A stretch of 64,000 bases of DNA from Ruminiclostridium sp. (GCA_017935365.1 JAGBHT010000032.1:124001-188000); one strand, 5' to 3'. Shown: positions 36,385-46,066, counted from the stretch's first letter. Numbers and translations are program-made. Notes: generated by a model from the letters alone, not told the origin.

Positions 36385-37773
36385 TCAGTTCTTGCTCAGA
36401 TATTCGTCAATGCTCTTGGCAGCCTGCTTACCGGCACCCATAGCGAGAATAACTGTAGCGGCGCCTGTAACTGCGTCACCGCCGGCATAAACGCCCTCAC
36501 GGGTTGTCTGCATTGTGTCTTCGTTAACTACGAGGCAACCTCTCTTGTTTGTATCAAGACCGGGAGTTGTGCTTCTGATGAGGGGGTTGGGTGATGTACC
36601 GATCGACATGATAACTGTGTCAACGGGAAGCTCAAAGTTGCTTCCTTCCTTAGCGATAGGCTTGCGTCTGCCGCTTGCATCGGGCTCGCCGAGTTCCATC
36701 TCAATGCACTCCATAGCTCTTACTCTGCCGTTCTCGTCGCCGAGGATCTTGACAGGGTTGTTGAGGTTCTTGAAGATGATGCCCTCTTCCATAGCGTGGT
36801 GAACTTCTTCCTTACGGGCAGGCATTTCTTCCATACCTCTACGGTAAACTATGTATACATTTTCAGCACCAAGACGCTTAGCGCATCTTGCGGCATCCAT
36901 TGCAACGTTACCGCCGCCGACAACTGCTACGGACTTGCTCTTTATAATAGGTGTATCATAATCTTCGAGATAAGCCTTCATGAGGTTTGTTCTTGTGAGG
37001 TACTCGTTAGCTGAGTAAACACCGATCAGATCCTCGCCCTCGATACCCATGAATGAGGGAAGACCTGCACCTGAACCGATGAATATAGCCTTGTAACCCA
37101 TCTCGAACAGTTCGTCAACTGACAGAACACGACCGATAACCATGTTTGTCTTTACTTCAACGCCGAGATCCTGGAGGTTTTCAACTTCCTTCTTAACGAT
37201 AGCCTTAGGAAGTCTGAATTCGGGGATACCGTAAACCAGAACGCCGCCTGCTGTGTGGAAAGCTTCAAATACTGTTACTTCGTAACCCTTCTTTGCAAGG
37301 TCGCCTGCACAGGTAAGACCTGAAGGACCTGCACCTACAACAGCGACTTTCTTGCCGTTTGACTGGGGCTTAACTGCCTTTGCATCGCTGTGCTTCATAT
37401 GGTAATCAGCGCAGAAACGCTCAAGACGTCCGATCGAAACGCTTTCGCCCTTGATACCTCTTACGCACTTGCCTTCGCACTGGTTTTCCTGAGGACAAAC
37501 ACGACCGCTGATAGCAGGGAGGCTGTTTGTGCTTGTGATTATCTCATAAGCTTCTTCAAACTTACCTTCTGCAACCTTAGCTACAAATTCGGGTATTCTT
37601 ACGTTAACGGGGCAACCGCTTACGCAGGGCTTATGCTTACAGTTAAGGCAACGTGATGCTTCTTCCATTGCCATTTCTTCTGTATATCCCATTGAAACTT
37701 CGAGGAAGTTCTTATTTCTTACGTTAGGGTCCTGTTCGGGCATAGGAACCTTAGTTAATGACATATTAGGCAT
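36385..37773 (-). CDS. nfnB: NfnB / GltA-like NADPH-flavin subunit of ferredoxin:NADP transhydrogenase
   Basis: A 462-residue flavoprotein. The N-terminal iron-sulfur region has CLNCKHKPCVSGCPV and CPQENQCEGKCV; the FAD site is VVGAGPSGLTCAGDL; a second nucleotide site is VVGGGNVAMDAARCAKRLG; the C-terminal GDAVTGAATVILAMGAGK completes the FAD domain. It belongs to the glutamate synthase small subunit family, but no large GltB subunit is present. The partner encoded just upstream is the NfnA type. NfnAB couples NADH and reduced ferredoxin to NADPH by electron bifurcation in anaerobes. An alternative name is sulfide dehydrogenase SudA. Confidence 0.9.
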   Translation of the reverse strand: MPNMSLTKVPMPEQDPNVRNKNFLEVSMGYTEEMAMEEASRCLNCKHKPCVSGCPVNVRIPEFVAKVAEGKFEEAYEIITSTNSLPAISGRVCPQENQCEGKCVRGIKGESVSIGRLERFCADYHMKHSDAKAVKPQSNGKKVAVVGAGPSGLTCAGDLAKKGYEVTVFEAFHTAGGVLVYGIPEFRLPKAIVKKEVENLQDLGVEVKTNMVIGRVLSVDELFEMGYKAIFIGSGAGLPSFMGIEGEDLIGVYSANEYLTRTNLMKAYLEDYDTPIIKSKSVAVVGGGNVAMDAARCAKRLGAENVYIVYRRGMEEMPARKEEVHHAMEEGIIFKNLNNPVKILGDENGRVRAMECIEMELGEPDASGRRKPIAKEGSNFELPVDTVIMSIGTSPNPLIRSTTPGLDTNKRGCLVVNEDTMQTTREGVYAGGDAVTGAATVILAMGAGKQAAKSIDEYLSKN

Positions 37774-37791
37774 TTTCTTGTCGTCCTTTCC

Positions 37792-38628
37792 TTACTGCTC
37801 AGCCTTGTAGAGTCTGCAGTGCTCTCTGTCGTGGGCTTCTTTTTCCTTGTATGTTGAATTACGCTTCATCAGTTCGTCAAAGTTTACTAAGTGACCGTCA
37901 AAGTCAGGACCGTCAACGCACGCAAACTTGATCTCTCCGCCGACATTTACACGGCAACCGCCGCACATACCTGTACCGTCGATCATAATGGGGTTGAGTG
38001 ATACAAGTGTCTTTATGCCGTAAGGACGGGTAACCTCACAGACAAACTTCATCATAGGAACAGGTCCTATTGCAACTACGAGGTCGTACTTGTTGCCTGC
38101 GTCGATAAGGCTCTGGAGCTTGTTTGTTACAAAGCCCTTTTCGCCGTATGAACCGTCATCTGTTGTAATATAGAAATTGGTGCTTGCTTTCTTGAATTCG
38201 TCTTCAAGAATAACGATATCCTTGTTTCTGAAGCCTGCGATTACGTCAACTTCAACGCCTTCGTTGAATAACTGCTTTGCAGAAGGATAAGCGATAGCGT
38301 TACCTACGCCGCCGCCGATAACACATACTTTCTTGGCACCCTCAAAGTCTGTTGCCTTGCCGAGAGGTCCTACAAAGTCGAGCAGAGCGTCGCCTTCTTT
38401 GAGCTGTGATAACAGCATTGTTGTCTGACCAACTATCTGGAATATAATTGTGATAGTACCCTTTTCTCTGTCATAGTCGGAAATAGTAAGAGGTATTCTC
38501 TCACCCTTTTCATCAACACGGAGAATGATGAACTGACCTGCCAACGCCTTCTTCGCAATGAAGGGAGCGTCTACCTCCATCAGTACAACGTTTTCGTTGA
38601 GCTGACGTCTTTTGAGTATTTTATACAT
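37792..38628 (-). CDS. nfnA: NfnA / ferredoxin-NADP reductase-like subunit
   Basis: 278 residues: an FAD domain (GERIPLTISDYDREKGTI), an NAD domain (VCVIGGGVGNAIAYPSAKQL) and a C-terminal [2Fe-2S] site (GTGMCGGCRVNVGGEIKFACVDGP) of the dihydroorotate dehydrogenase electron-transfer subunit type. No pyrD lies nearby and the gene is 18 bases ahead of the NfnB gene, so the transhydrogenase role is much more likely than pyrimidine synthesis. AAAGGAAAGGG precedes the ATG. Confidence 0.9.
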   Translation of the reverse strand: MYKILKRRQLNENVVLMEVDAPFIAKKALAGQFIILRVDEKGERIPLTISDYDREKGTITIIFQIVGQTTMLLSQLKEGDALLDFVGPLGKATDFEGAKKVCVIGGGVGNAIAYPSAKQLFNEGVEVDVIAGFRNKDIVILEDEFKKASTNFYITTDDGSYGEKGFVTNKLQSLIDAGNKYDLVVAIGPVPMMKFVCEVTRPYGIKTLVSLNPIMIDGTGMCGGCRVNVGGEIKFACVDGPDFDGHLVNFDELMKRNSTYKEKEAHDREHCRLYKAEQ

Positions 38629-38703
38629 TGTAAAAACCCTTTCCTTTCATTATGTGTGGAAACTTCTGTAAAATTATTGAAAGTTCCGATCCGTCATCGT
38701 ATA

Positions 38704-38732
38704 GTATAGCAGATTGTAACACAAAATTCAAG
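38704..38732 (-). promoter_or_regulatory. promoter of the nfn operon
   Basis: On the minus strand TTGAAT (38732-38727) and TATACT (38709-38704) have a 17-base spacer, 75 bases ahead of nfnA. Confidence 0.78.
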
Positions 38733-38850
38733 CATTTTCGGTATTTTTTTATCGAATAACACCATTACTTAAAGTGATAACGGTTGAAAAAGAACAGAAT
38801 ATGAATTGATTTTGATATTAATCTTTGCGTGGTGTTAAACGATTTTCCGA

Positions 38851-38909
38851 TTGACAAGGCGTTTGTCGACCCTTTTCACGTTGACAAAATCATTATTTTG
38901 CGTTATAAT
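38851..38909 (+). promoter_or_regulatory. promoter and possible operator of the flippase-like gene
   Basis: TTGACA (38881-38886) and TATAAT (38904-38909) with a 17-base spacer. About 12 bp upstream of the -35 is an imperfect inverted repeat, TTGACAAGGCGTTTGTCGA (38851-38869), which may bind a regulator. With the nfn promoter this explains most of 38629-38985. Confidence 0.75.
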
Positions 38910-38985
38910 CATAGCGTTACTGTAAAATGGGAAAAAGCGGTGTAAAATCACTGTATAATGCCTTTGCTTAAAAACGGGAGGGCGA

Positions 38986-40101
38986 ATGAAAAAGAAAAAA
39001 TCTAACAAGATAAACCTTATTATCTGCGCGGTAGCGTTTGTATTCATGATTTTCTACGTTTATTTTGTGGACGGGTTTGACAACCTGGTAAATTCCATTC
39101 AGAAAATAAACGTCGGATTTCTGTTCATTGCGATGGGTCTTATGATAGTATACTGGTTGCTTGAGGCGATGGGCGTCCATGCGGCACTGAGGACTACATA
39201 TCCCAAGGCAAAGTTCAGCAGAACGTTTATGACTACACTTCTCGGTCAGTACTTCAACTGCATTACTCCGTCCTCAACCGGCGGTCAGCCTATGCAGTTG
39301 TACTATTTTACAAAGTTCGGCGTACCTATGTCGCACGCAATGACGGCATTGCTGAGTAAATTCATAATGTATCAGTTTGTGCTGACGGGATATTCCGCCG
39401 TGGTACTGATCGCACGTTTCAAGAATTTCTCGACAGATTATGCGCCGTTGATGGCGCTCGTAATGCTCGGATTCGTGATCAACACGATAGTAATTATACT
39501 GCTGTTCATGCTGGCTTTCTTTAAGAAACCCGTCAAGAAACTTGCTGTGTGGTGCGTGAAGCTCCTTGCAAAGATACACATTTTCAAGTTCCGATTTATA
39601 AAGAGCGAAGAGGACAAGATCAAGAAAATACAGTCCGTTGAGAAAATTGTAGACGAATATCATGATAATTTCGTGTTCATAAAGAAAAAACCGTGGCTTA
39701 TCATCCGACTGATCATTTACAATATAATTCAGCTTACGGCTTATTTCTCGATTTCCTATGTCATCTATCTCGGCTTCGGACTGAGCGGCACGGATTATCT
39801 GACGATCATTTCCTGTCAGGCATTCGTATTGATGATCTCCGCATTTATGCCTTTACCGGGTGCGCTTGGTGCGGCAGAGGGCAGTTACACACTGTTCTTC
39901 AGCAATATATTCATCGGCTCTGACGGAACAAAGTATGTCGGAATCTCAACGTTTATATGGAGATTCCTTACGTTCTATCTGCCGATAATCGCAGGACTTA
40001 TACTTTCAACATTTGTGGGCAAGTTTATGAATGTCGGTGTTCCCAATAAGACGGCTCTTGAGCTTACCGAAGAAGAACTGAAGGGCGATCCGATAGATTG
40101 A
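38986..40101 (+). CDS. flippase-like membrane protein (LPG synthase TM / UPF0104 family)
   Basis: 371 residues, seven to eight hydrophobic segments. TPSSTGGQPMQLYYFTKFGV and PLPGALGAAEGSYTLFF are the signatures of the membrane half of lysylphosphatidylglycerol synthases. The soluble aminoacyl-transferase domain of MprF is missing, so this is the stand-alone flippase-like type, thought to move lipids or lipid-linked molecules. GGGAGGGCG precedes the ATG. It is monocistronic, with a hairpin at 40125. Confidence 0.88.
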   Translation: MKKKKSNKINLIICAVAFVFMIFYVYFVDGFDNLVNSIQKINVGFLFIAMGLMIVYWLLEAMGVHAALRTTYPKAKFSRTFMTTLLGQYFNCITPSSTGGQPMQLYYFTKFGVPMSHAMTALLSKFIMYQFVLTGYSAVVLIARFKNFSTDYAPLMALVMLGFVINTIVIILLFMLAFFKKPVKKLAVWCVKLLAKIHIFKFRFIKSEEDKIKKIQSVEKIVDEYHDNFVFIKKKPWLIIRLIIYNIIQLTAYFSISYVIYLGFGLSGTDYLTIISCQAFVLMISAFMPLPGALGAAEGSYTLFFSNIFIGSDGTKYVGISTFIWRFLTFYLPIIAGLILSTFVGKFMNVGVPNKTALELTEEELKGDPID

Positions 40102-40124
40102 TTTTTGAAACAATCGAATAATAT

Positions 40125-40158
40125 ACGGCAGAGGGCATTCTTCTGCCGTTTGCTTTAT
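40125..40158 (+). terminator. probable terminator after 38986-40101
   Basis: The stem ACGGCAGA / TCTGCCGT with a GGGCATTCT loop, followed by TTGCTTT; the T run is imperfect. Confidence 0.65.
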
Positions 40159-40314
40159 CCGAAAACTTCAATGCGCTTTAAACGGCTCTGTTAAGCCGAT
40201 GCAACCGCAAATTTACATAGAAATATTCAAAAGCAACACGAAGTTTATAGACCTTACAAGACGATTATGATAGCATATTATCAGACAGAAAACTGTCGGA
40301 AAGGATATGTATAT

Positions 40315-41220
40315 ATGAGCTTAGGAACAAATATTCAGTTTTACAGAAAGCAGAAAAATATGACGCAGGAGGGGCTGGCGGAGTTTATGAACGTGTCACG
40401 TCAGACCGTATCAAAGTGGGAATCGGACACGGCTTTCCCCGAAACGGATAAGCTTATCACACTGAGCGAATATTTCGATTGTACTCTTGACGAGCTTATA
40501 AAGGGCAGTGCCGAAGAGAGTTTCACGGAGGATACAGCCGGATACGATAAGGAGATGAACAGCTTCACAAGGTCGATATGCCTCGGCACGGCGACTGTTC
40601 TCGCAGGTGTTACCGCACTGCTTCTGACGACAGGATTAGGACTTGATGAAGCAATAGCGACAGCAATATTCATGCTGTTTGTGGCTGTCGGTGCGGCAAT
40701 TTTCATCGTCAGCGGTATCAGACACGGAAACTATGTAAAGGAAAATCCCAATATCAAACCGTTTTACAGTGAAGAGCGGATAAAGGCTTTCAGAAATAAA
40801 TTCCCCGTATTCATTGCAAGCGGTACTGTGCTTGTTCTGCTTGGCGTTATTACATTGACGGTAATGCAGAGCTTTGTCGGTAAGGTAGTACCCGATGTTA
40901 TGACGGAGGAAAGTTTTGACGCACTGTGTACGGCGCTATTACTGCTGTGCGTTACCGTTGCGGCACCGCTGTTCATATACGGCGGTATGCAGTATGCAAA
41001 GTACGATGTTGAAGGATACAACAGGGAAAATAATCCCGACAAGCCGTTTGCTGAAAAGCTGATGTCGGCTATATCGGGCGGAATAATGCTTGCGGCGACT
41101 ATCGTGCTTTTTATAATGGGATTTTGTTTTGATAACTGGGAACTGTGCTGGATAGGCTATGCGATAGGCGGCGTTCTCATCGGAATTGTAAGCTGTATAT
41201 TAAATGTCGTAAAAAAATAA
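40315..41220 (+). CDS. XRE-family regulator with four membrane helices
   Basis: 301 residues from the ATG at 40315 (GAAAGGA ahead; the frame opens earlier without a site). The N-terminal Cro/C1 domain (NIQFYRKQKNMTQEGLAEFM, SRQTVSKWESDTAFP, TLDELI) covers about residues 1-66. Then come two pairs of hydrophobic helices, in each case separated by polar loops. Such membrane-tethered XRE proteins are common in Clostridia and usually act near their own gene, but no target operator is obvious. The signal is unknown. Confidence 0.88.
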   Translation: MSLGTNIQFYRKQKNMTQEGLAEFMNVSRQTVSKWESDTAFPETDKLITLSEYFDCTLDELIKGSAEESFTEDTAGYDKEMNSFTRSICLGTATVLAGVTALLLTTGLGLDEAIATAIFMLFVAVGAAIFIVSGIRHGNYVKENPNIKPFYSEERIKAFRNKFPVFIASGTVLVLLGVITLTVMQSFVGKVVPDVMTEESFDALCTALLLLCVTVAAPLFIYGGMQYAKYDVEGYNRENNPDKPFAEKLMSAISGGIMLAATIVLFIMGFCFDNWELCWIGYAIGGVLIGIVSCILNVVKK

Positions 41221-41314
41221 GCGGATGCTTGCATAATTTTTGTGAATATGGTACAATTAATTAACGGTAACTGTTACAATTGCTACCGTAATAAAAGATT
41301 TGAGGATTTTTACC

Positions 41315-42799
41315 GTGAACCCTTTATTAATTGTACTGTATGTTTTACTCGGACTTCTTGCGGTGTATGCCGTACTGTTTCTGATTGCGGTGTTCCGTGC
41401 CGTATTTATGAAGAAAGAATTTGCGGATGACAAGCCGTTTGATCTGTATAAGGACGGAATTGACTGCGACACGCACGCAGAACATCTGTCGAAGATCATA
41501 CAGGTGCCTACTGTCAGTATCCGCGGAAACACCGATATGACGCAGATATACAAGTTCCACGACCTGCTTGAACAGCAGTACCCGAATATCCACAGAGTAT
41601 GCGAGCGTGTGGATATAGACGGTGCATTGCTGTTTATCTGGCGCGGAAAGGATAAAAGCAGAAACCCGATATGCCTTATGTCGCACCAGGACGTTGTTCC
41701 GGCGGACAGCGAAAAGTGGAAGTATGACGCTTTTTCCGGAAAGATCGCCGATGGCAAGATATGGGGAAGAGGTACGGTAGATACCAAGGGCGCACTATGT
41801 GCGATACTCGAAAGTATAGAGGAGCTTATAAAAGAGGGATTCACGCCTGTATGCGACGTATATGTCGGAAGCTCGAACAACGAGGAGATAACGGGTGACG
41901 GTGCAGTAAAGACGGTAGAATATCTTTACGAAAAAGGCATACATTTTGACCTTGTTATGGACGAGGGCGGCTCGGTGATGTCATATGAGGACAGCACAAA
42001 AGGCAGAATGGTGGCGCACAACGCCATGATAGGCATACTTGAAAAGGGCAGAGCCAATATCAAGTTTACCGCAAGGAGCAAAGGCGGACACGCAAGCGTT
42101 CCGTTCAACAACAATCCGTTTGCAAAGCTGTCAAAGCTGATGTACATAATCGAACACAGAAATCCGTTCAAGAAGAGGATAACTCACCCTGCAAGAGTGC
42201 AGTATCACGCAATGGCACCGTATATGCACCATTTCAGACACCGCCTGCTGTACGGTAATCTGTGGCTGTTTGCTCCGATCGCACCGTACATAATGCACAG
42301 GATAGGCGGACCTGCCGGAGCGGTGGTAAAGACTACCTGCATATTCACTATGGCGGAGGGGAGTAAGGGCGCAAATGTAATCCCCGAAAAGGCAAGCGTT
42401 ACCGCAAACTGCCGTTTCATGGTTCACGAACCGTTACCGCAGTCTTATAAGAAGCTCGGAAAGATATGCCACAAGCTCGGCATATCTATGGAAATGCTGG
42501 CAGGCTTTGATGTTCCGCCCGTTGCGGATATGAACTGCTATGCGTACAAATATGTAAACAAGAGAATTGCGGAAACGTTCGGCGATATACCGAGGATACC
42601 TTATATAATGCTTGCAGGTACGGATTCACGCCACTATACGAAAATATGCGATTGCGTACTGAGATTTGTTCCGCTTATGATGACGGGCACACAGCTCAAC
42701 AGCGCACATGCAATAAACGAAAACCTTAATGTAGAATCGCTCGAAAGAGGAATCGTATTCTATCACGATTTTATAAAGAACTACGGTTTGGAGCTTTAA
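41315..42799 (+). CDS. M20-family metallopeptidase with N-terminal membrane helix
   Basis: 494 residues from a GTG at 41315; TGAGGA lies 8 bases upstream, and the TTG at 41300 would sit within that site. A membrane helix covers residues about 3-25. The catalytic domain has CLMSHQDVVP, WGRGTVDTKGALCAILE, SSNNEEITGDGAV and DEGGSV, giving the metal ligands His, Asp and Glu. A dimerisation domain (AKGGHAS-like SKGGHASVP) follows. It most likely cleaves short peptides or N-acyl amino acids. The next gene starts immediately after its stop. Confidence 0.92.
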   Translation: MNPLLIVLYVLLGLLAVYAVLFLIAVFRAVFMKKEFADDKPFDLYKDGIDCDTHAEHLSKIIQVPTVSIRGNTDMTQIYKFHDLLEQQYPNIHRVCERVDIDGALLFIWRGKDKSRNPICLMSHQDVVPADSEKWKYDAFSGKIADGKIWGRGTVDTKGALCAILESIEELIKEGFTPVCDVYVGSSNNEEITGDGAVKTVEYLYEKGIHFDLVMDEGGSVMSYEDSTKGRMVAHNAMIGILEKGRANIKFTARSKGGHASVPFNNNPFAKLSKLMYIIEHRNPFKKRITHPARVQYHAMAPYMHHFRHRLLYGNLWLFAPIAPYIMHRIGGPAGAVVKTTCIFTMAEGSKGANVIPEKASVTANCRFMVHEPLPQSYKKLGKICHKLGISMEMLAGFDVPPVADMNCYAYKYVNKRIAETFGDIPRIPYIMLAGTDSRHYTKICDCVLRFVPLMMTGTQLNSAHAINENLNVESLERGIVFYHDFIKNYGLEL

Positions 42800-43309
42800 A
42801 TGGACATAGTAGCGTTCGGAAAGATCGGCAATGAGCAAAAAGAGCTGTATTATGCTTTCTGCGCAGAGTATCTGCCCGGCAGTGAGCCCGAAAAGATGAA
42901 GCGTTACGAAGAGCTGTTTCCCGAGGCTTTTCTTGCCGCGACCGAGAATGATGAAATTATCGGTGCGGTGTTCGGCTGGAGCAGGAAAATTGAATTTTCC
43001 GAAGATGAATCTTTCGCACTTGACGGAATTGCGGTAAGATATGACTGTCAGAAAAACGGCATAGGAAGCAGGCTTCTTGAACGCTTTGAAAAGGCGGCTG
43101 AATCGTACGGTGCAGAAACTGTTTCGGTAGGCTCTGCAGGCGGATATGTCGAGAAATTTTATATCGACAGGGGATATATACCGCAGTGCTATAAACTGTG
43201 GATAGACGACAAGCCGGTGATCGCAAAGGAATTTAGCGCTATTGCGGATTATTATTCGTATGAACGGGAAGATGACGGCGGCTTTGTCATGATGGAAAAG
43301 AGTATATAA
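42800..43309 (+). CDS. GNAT-family N-acetyltransferase
   Basis: 169 residues with the acetyl-CoA-binding GNAT core: IAVRYDCQKNGIGSRLLERFEKAAE (motif A, with the NGIGSRLL pyrophosphate loop) and GYVEKFYIDRGY (motif B). The start codon directly follows the peptidase stop codon, so the two are coupled. The acceptor is unknown. Confidence 0.88.
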   Translation: MDIVAFGKIGNEQKELYYAFCAEYLPGSEPEKMKRYEELFPEAFLAATENDEIIGAVFGWSRKIEFSEDESFALDGIAVRYDCQKNGIGSRLLERFEKAAESYGAETVSVGSAGGYVEKFYIDRGYIPQCYKLWIDDKPVIAKEFSAIADYYSYEREDDGGFVMMEKSI

Positions 43310-43339
43310 ACGTCGGCGGATCGCTCCGCCGCCGTTTTA
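43308..43339 (+). terminator. terminator after the GNAT gene
   Basis: AAACGTCGGCGGA pairs with TCCGCCGCCGTTT (one mismatch), loop TCGC, followed by TAT. Confidence 0.78.
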
Positions 43340-43393
43340 TATTACCCACTCGGCATTTTTGACGAAAAAACTGCGTCCGACTTGCAAAAGTCA

Positions 43394-43422
43394 TTGACAA
43401 TAGCCAAATTAGATAGTATAAT
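43394..43422 (+). promoter_or_regulatory. promoter of serC-serA
   Basis: TTGACA (43394-43399) and TATAAT (43417-43422) with a 17-base spacer. The roughly 75-base leader has a short hairpin, ACGGT-ATTTC-ACCGT, but no T-box. Confidence 0.85.
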
Positions 43423-43505
43423 AATATAGTACGCAGGCGAAAATCGCCATAGCGGAATTCGGAAACACGGTATTTCACCGTAATATAACATGGAGGCTTT
43501 TGGTA

Positions 43506-44585
43506 ATGAGAGTTTATAACTTTAGCGCAGGTCCTGCGGTACTTCCCGAAGAAGTACTTAAAGAAGCAGCAGATGAAATGCTTGACTATAAGGGCACCGG
43601 TATGTCCGTTATGGAGATGTCACACCGCTCAAAGGCATACGACGCAATTATAAAGGAAGCAGAAAAGGATATCCGTGATCTTATGAATATCCCCGACAAC
43701 TACAAGGTTCTGTTCTTACAGGGCGGTGCGTCACAGCAGTTCGCCGCAGTTCCCATGAACCTTATGAAGAACGGCAAGGCTGCTTACATAATCACAGGTC
43801 AGTGGGCTAAGAAGGCATATCAGGAAGCACAGAAGTACGGCGAGGCTGTAGCTGTTGCATCATCGGCAGATAAGACATTCTCTTATATCCCCGATTGTTC
43901 CGATCTTGATATCCCCGAAGATGCAGACTATGTTTACATCTGCGAAAACAATACAATTTACGGCACAAAGTTCTGGCAGTTACCCAATACAAAGGGTAAG
44001 GATCTTGTAGCCGATGTATCTTCGTGCTTCTTATCAGAGCCTGTAGACGTAACAAAGTACGGCGTTATCTACGGCGGCGTTCAGAAGAACGTTGGTCCTG
44101 CCGGCGTTGTTATCGCTATAATTCGTGAGGACCTCATCAGAGATGACGTTAACCCCGCAACTCCCACAATGCTCAAGTGGAAGACACAGGCTGACGCTGA
44201 TTCTCTTTACAATACACCTCCCTGCTACGGTATCTATATCTGCGGCAAGGTATTCAAGTGGATAAAGAAGATGGGCGGCCTTGAGGCTATGAAGGCTCAC
44301 AACGAGAAGAAGGCTAAGATCCTTTATGACTTCCTCGACCAGTCAAAGCTGTTCAAGGGAACAGTTGAGAAGAAGGATCGTTCGCTCATGAACGTACCTT
44401 TCGTAACAGGCAATGAAGAGCTTGACGCTAAGTTTGTAAAGGAAGCTACAGCAGCAGGTTTTGTAAACCTCAAGGGTCACAGAACAGTAGGCGGTATGAG
44501 AGCTTCTATCTACAACGCTATGCCTATTGAGGGCGTTGAAAAGCTCGTTGAGTTCATGAAGAAGTTTGAAGCTGAAAACGCATAA
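43506..44585 (+). CDS. serC: phosphoserine aminotransferase
   Basis: 359 residues from the ATG at 43506, with GGAGG at 43493-43497; a TTG at 43500 is too close to that site. VYNFSAGPAVLPEEV is the family start. The pyridoxal-phosphate lysine is in GGVQKNVGPAG, and GHRTVGGMRASIYNAMP binds the phosphate of the substrate. It converts 3-phosphohydroxypyruvate to phosphoserine, with serA downstream supplying the substrate. Codon use points to high expression. Confidence 0.96.
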   Translation: MRVYNFSAGPAVLPEEVLKEAADEMLDYKGTGMSVMEMSHRSKAYDAIIKEAEKDIRDLMNIPDNYKVLFLQGGASQQFAAVPMNLMKNGKAAYIITGQWAKKAYQEAQKYGEAVAVASSADKTFSYIPDCSDLDIPEDADYVYICENNTIYGTKFWQLPNTKGKDLVADVSSCFLSEPVDVTKYGVIYGGVQKNVGPAGVVIAIIREDLIRDDVNPATPTMLKWKTQADADSLYNTPPCYGIYICGKVFKWIKKMGGLEAMKAHNEKKAKILYDFLDQSKLFKGTVEKKDRSLMNVPFVTGNEELDAKFVKEATAAGFVNLKGHRTVGGMRASIYNAMPIEGVEKLVEFMKKFEAENA

Positions 44586-44621
44586 TCACACAGTCAGATA
44601 AAGGTACAGGAGGATATACCA

Positions 44622-45785
44622 ATGTACAATGTAAAGACACTAAATAAGATCGCCGCTTGCGGTACTGATCTTCTCGACAGAAGCAAGTACACAGTAGGCG
44701 ATGACATAGACAATCCCCAGGCTATACTCGTTCGTTCAGCATCTATGCACGAAATGGAGCTTGGCAATGATTTACTTGCTATCGCAAGAGCAGGCGCAGG
44801 CGTCAACAATATTCCCGTTGACAAGTGCAGTGAAAAGGGTATCGTAGTATTCAATACTCCCGGTGCAAATGCAAACGCAGTCAAGGAACTAGTAATACTC
44901 GGTCTTCTCATCAGCAGTCGTAAGGTTACTGCCGCTATCGACTGGGCAAAGACATTAAAGGGCAAGGGCGACGAGGTAGGCAAGCTTGTTGAAAAAGGCA
45001 AGAGCCAGTTCGTAGGTCCCGAAATAAAGGGGAAGAAGCTCGGTGTTATTGGTCTTGGCGCAATCGGTGCTTTAGTTGCAAACGCTGCCGCTGAGCTCGG
45101 TATGGAAGTTATCGGCGCCGATCCTTTCCTTTCAGTACAGGGCGCGCTTAACCTTTCAAACAAGGTAAAGTATGTAAAGAGCAACAAGGAGATCTTTGAA
45201 ACCTGCGATTATATCACAGTTCACGTTCCGCTCACTCCCGATACAAAGGATATGATAAATGCAGACGTTATCAAGACAATGAAGAAGAACGTCCGCATAA
45301 TGAACTTCGCAAGAGGCGGCCTTGTAAACGAGGATGCAGTTGTTGAGGCTCTCGCAAACGGCGGTATGGCGGCTTATGTTACAGACTTCCCCGGCGACAA
45401 GATCCTCGGCGTTGACGGCGTTGTAGCACTTCCTCACCTCGGCGCTTCTACTCCCGAGAGTGAAGATAACTGTGCTGTTATGGCTGCAAACGAGATCAAG
45501 GATTACCTTGAGAACGGCAACATTGTAAACAGCGTTAACCTTCCCAACGTTTCAATGGCTATGACAGGCGACGCTAAGATTTGCGTTATCCACAAGAATG
45601 TTGAAGGTCTTATCGCAAAGATTACGACCTGCATCACTGAGGCAGGTATGAACATTGAGAATATGGAGAGCAAGTCTAAGAAGAACTATGCTTACACAGT
45701 TCTTGACGTTAAGGGCAATGCAGACAGCGTAGCTGATAAGATCAGAGCAGGAGAAGCTGTGATTTCTGTAAGAGTTATCAAGTAA
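44622..45785 (+). CDS. serA: D-3-phosphoglycerate dehydrogenase with ACT domain
   Basis: 387 residues. NAD-binding GVIGLGAIGALVA, catalytic Arg in FARGGLVNEDAVVEAL, and catalytic His in LPHLGASTPESEDN. A C-terminal ACT domain (about residues 315-387, VIHKNVEGLIAKITTCITEAGMN) suggests feedback by serine. The intervening domain of the long SerA forms is absent. It makes 3-phosphohydroxypyruvate. The partner serB phosphatase is not in the window. CAGGAGG precedes the ATG. Confidence 0.96.
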   Translation: MYNVKTLNKIAACGTDLLDRSKYTVGDDIDNPQAILVRSASMHEMELGNDLLAIARAGAGVNNIPVDKCSEKGIVVFNTPGANANAVKELVILGLLISSRKVTAAIDWAKTLKGKGDEVGKLVEKGKSQFVGPEIKGKKLGVIGLGAIGALVANAAAELGMEVIGADPFLSVQGALNLSNKVKYVKSNKEIFETCDYITVHVPLTPDTKDMINADVIKTMKKNVRIMNFARGGLVNEDAVVEALANGGMAAYVTDFPGDKILGVDGVVALPHLGASTPESEDNCAVMAANEIKDYLENGNIVNSVNLPNVSMAMTGDAKICVIHKNVEGLIAKITTCITEAGMNIENMESKSKKNYAYTVLDVKGNADSVADKIRAGEAVISVRVIK

Positions 45786-45840
45786 TTGAAAGCAATTGAA
45801 TATGCAACTAAGGGGTTGTGACACAATCCCGTAAATAAAA

Positions 45841-45878
45841 GTGAGCCTTGCACAAAATCTGCGCAAGGCTCACTTTTT
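45841..45878 (+). terminator. terminator of serC-serA
   Basis: The stem GTGAGCCTTGC / GCAAGGCTCAC with an ACAAAATCTGC loop and a TTTTTG tail. Confidence 0.92.
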
Positions 45879-45918
45879 GTATAATGCACCATCAAAGAGA
45901 TAAATGAGAATCAACCCT

Positions 45919-46010
45919 AAAGGTTACAAACCGGTAACAAAACAGTTACAGTTTTGTCATAAATATTGACTTACCTTTTTTTGCATGATATATTGAAATC
46001 AGGAAAAAGA
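45919..46010 (+). promoter_or_regulatory. operator/promoter cassette, copy 1
   Basis: Four hexamers in exact 11-bp steps: GTTACA (45923), GTAACA (45934), GTTACA (45945) and GTCATA (45956). A further step leads to the -35 TTGACT (45966-45971); the -10 is TATATT (45989-45994) after 17 bases. The first 54 bases match the cassette at 47107 with a single difference, and similarity continues past the -10 (ATCAGGAAA). Such direct repeats next to a -35 are typical of OmpR/PhoB-type activators. Confidence 0.75.
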
Positions 46011-46066
46011 ACATATCTTACAGATGCTATACTATCTGATTCAACCTCGACAGACAGGAGGATCAA

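Noticed and set aside
36385-37773. Glutamate synthase small subunit
   Set aside because: No large subunit gene is adjacent, while an NfnA-type gene is directly upstream.
37792-38628. PyrK (dihydroorotate dehydrogenase electron-transfer subunit)
   Set aside because: Same family, but no pyrD nearby and the partner downstream is the GltA/NfnB type.
43423-43505. Serine T-box ahead of serC
   Set aside because: The leader is too short and has no TGGAACC core.
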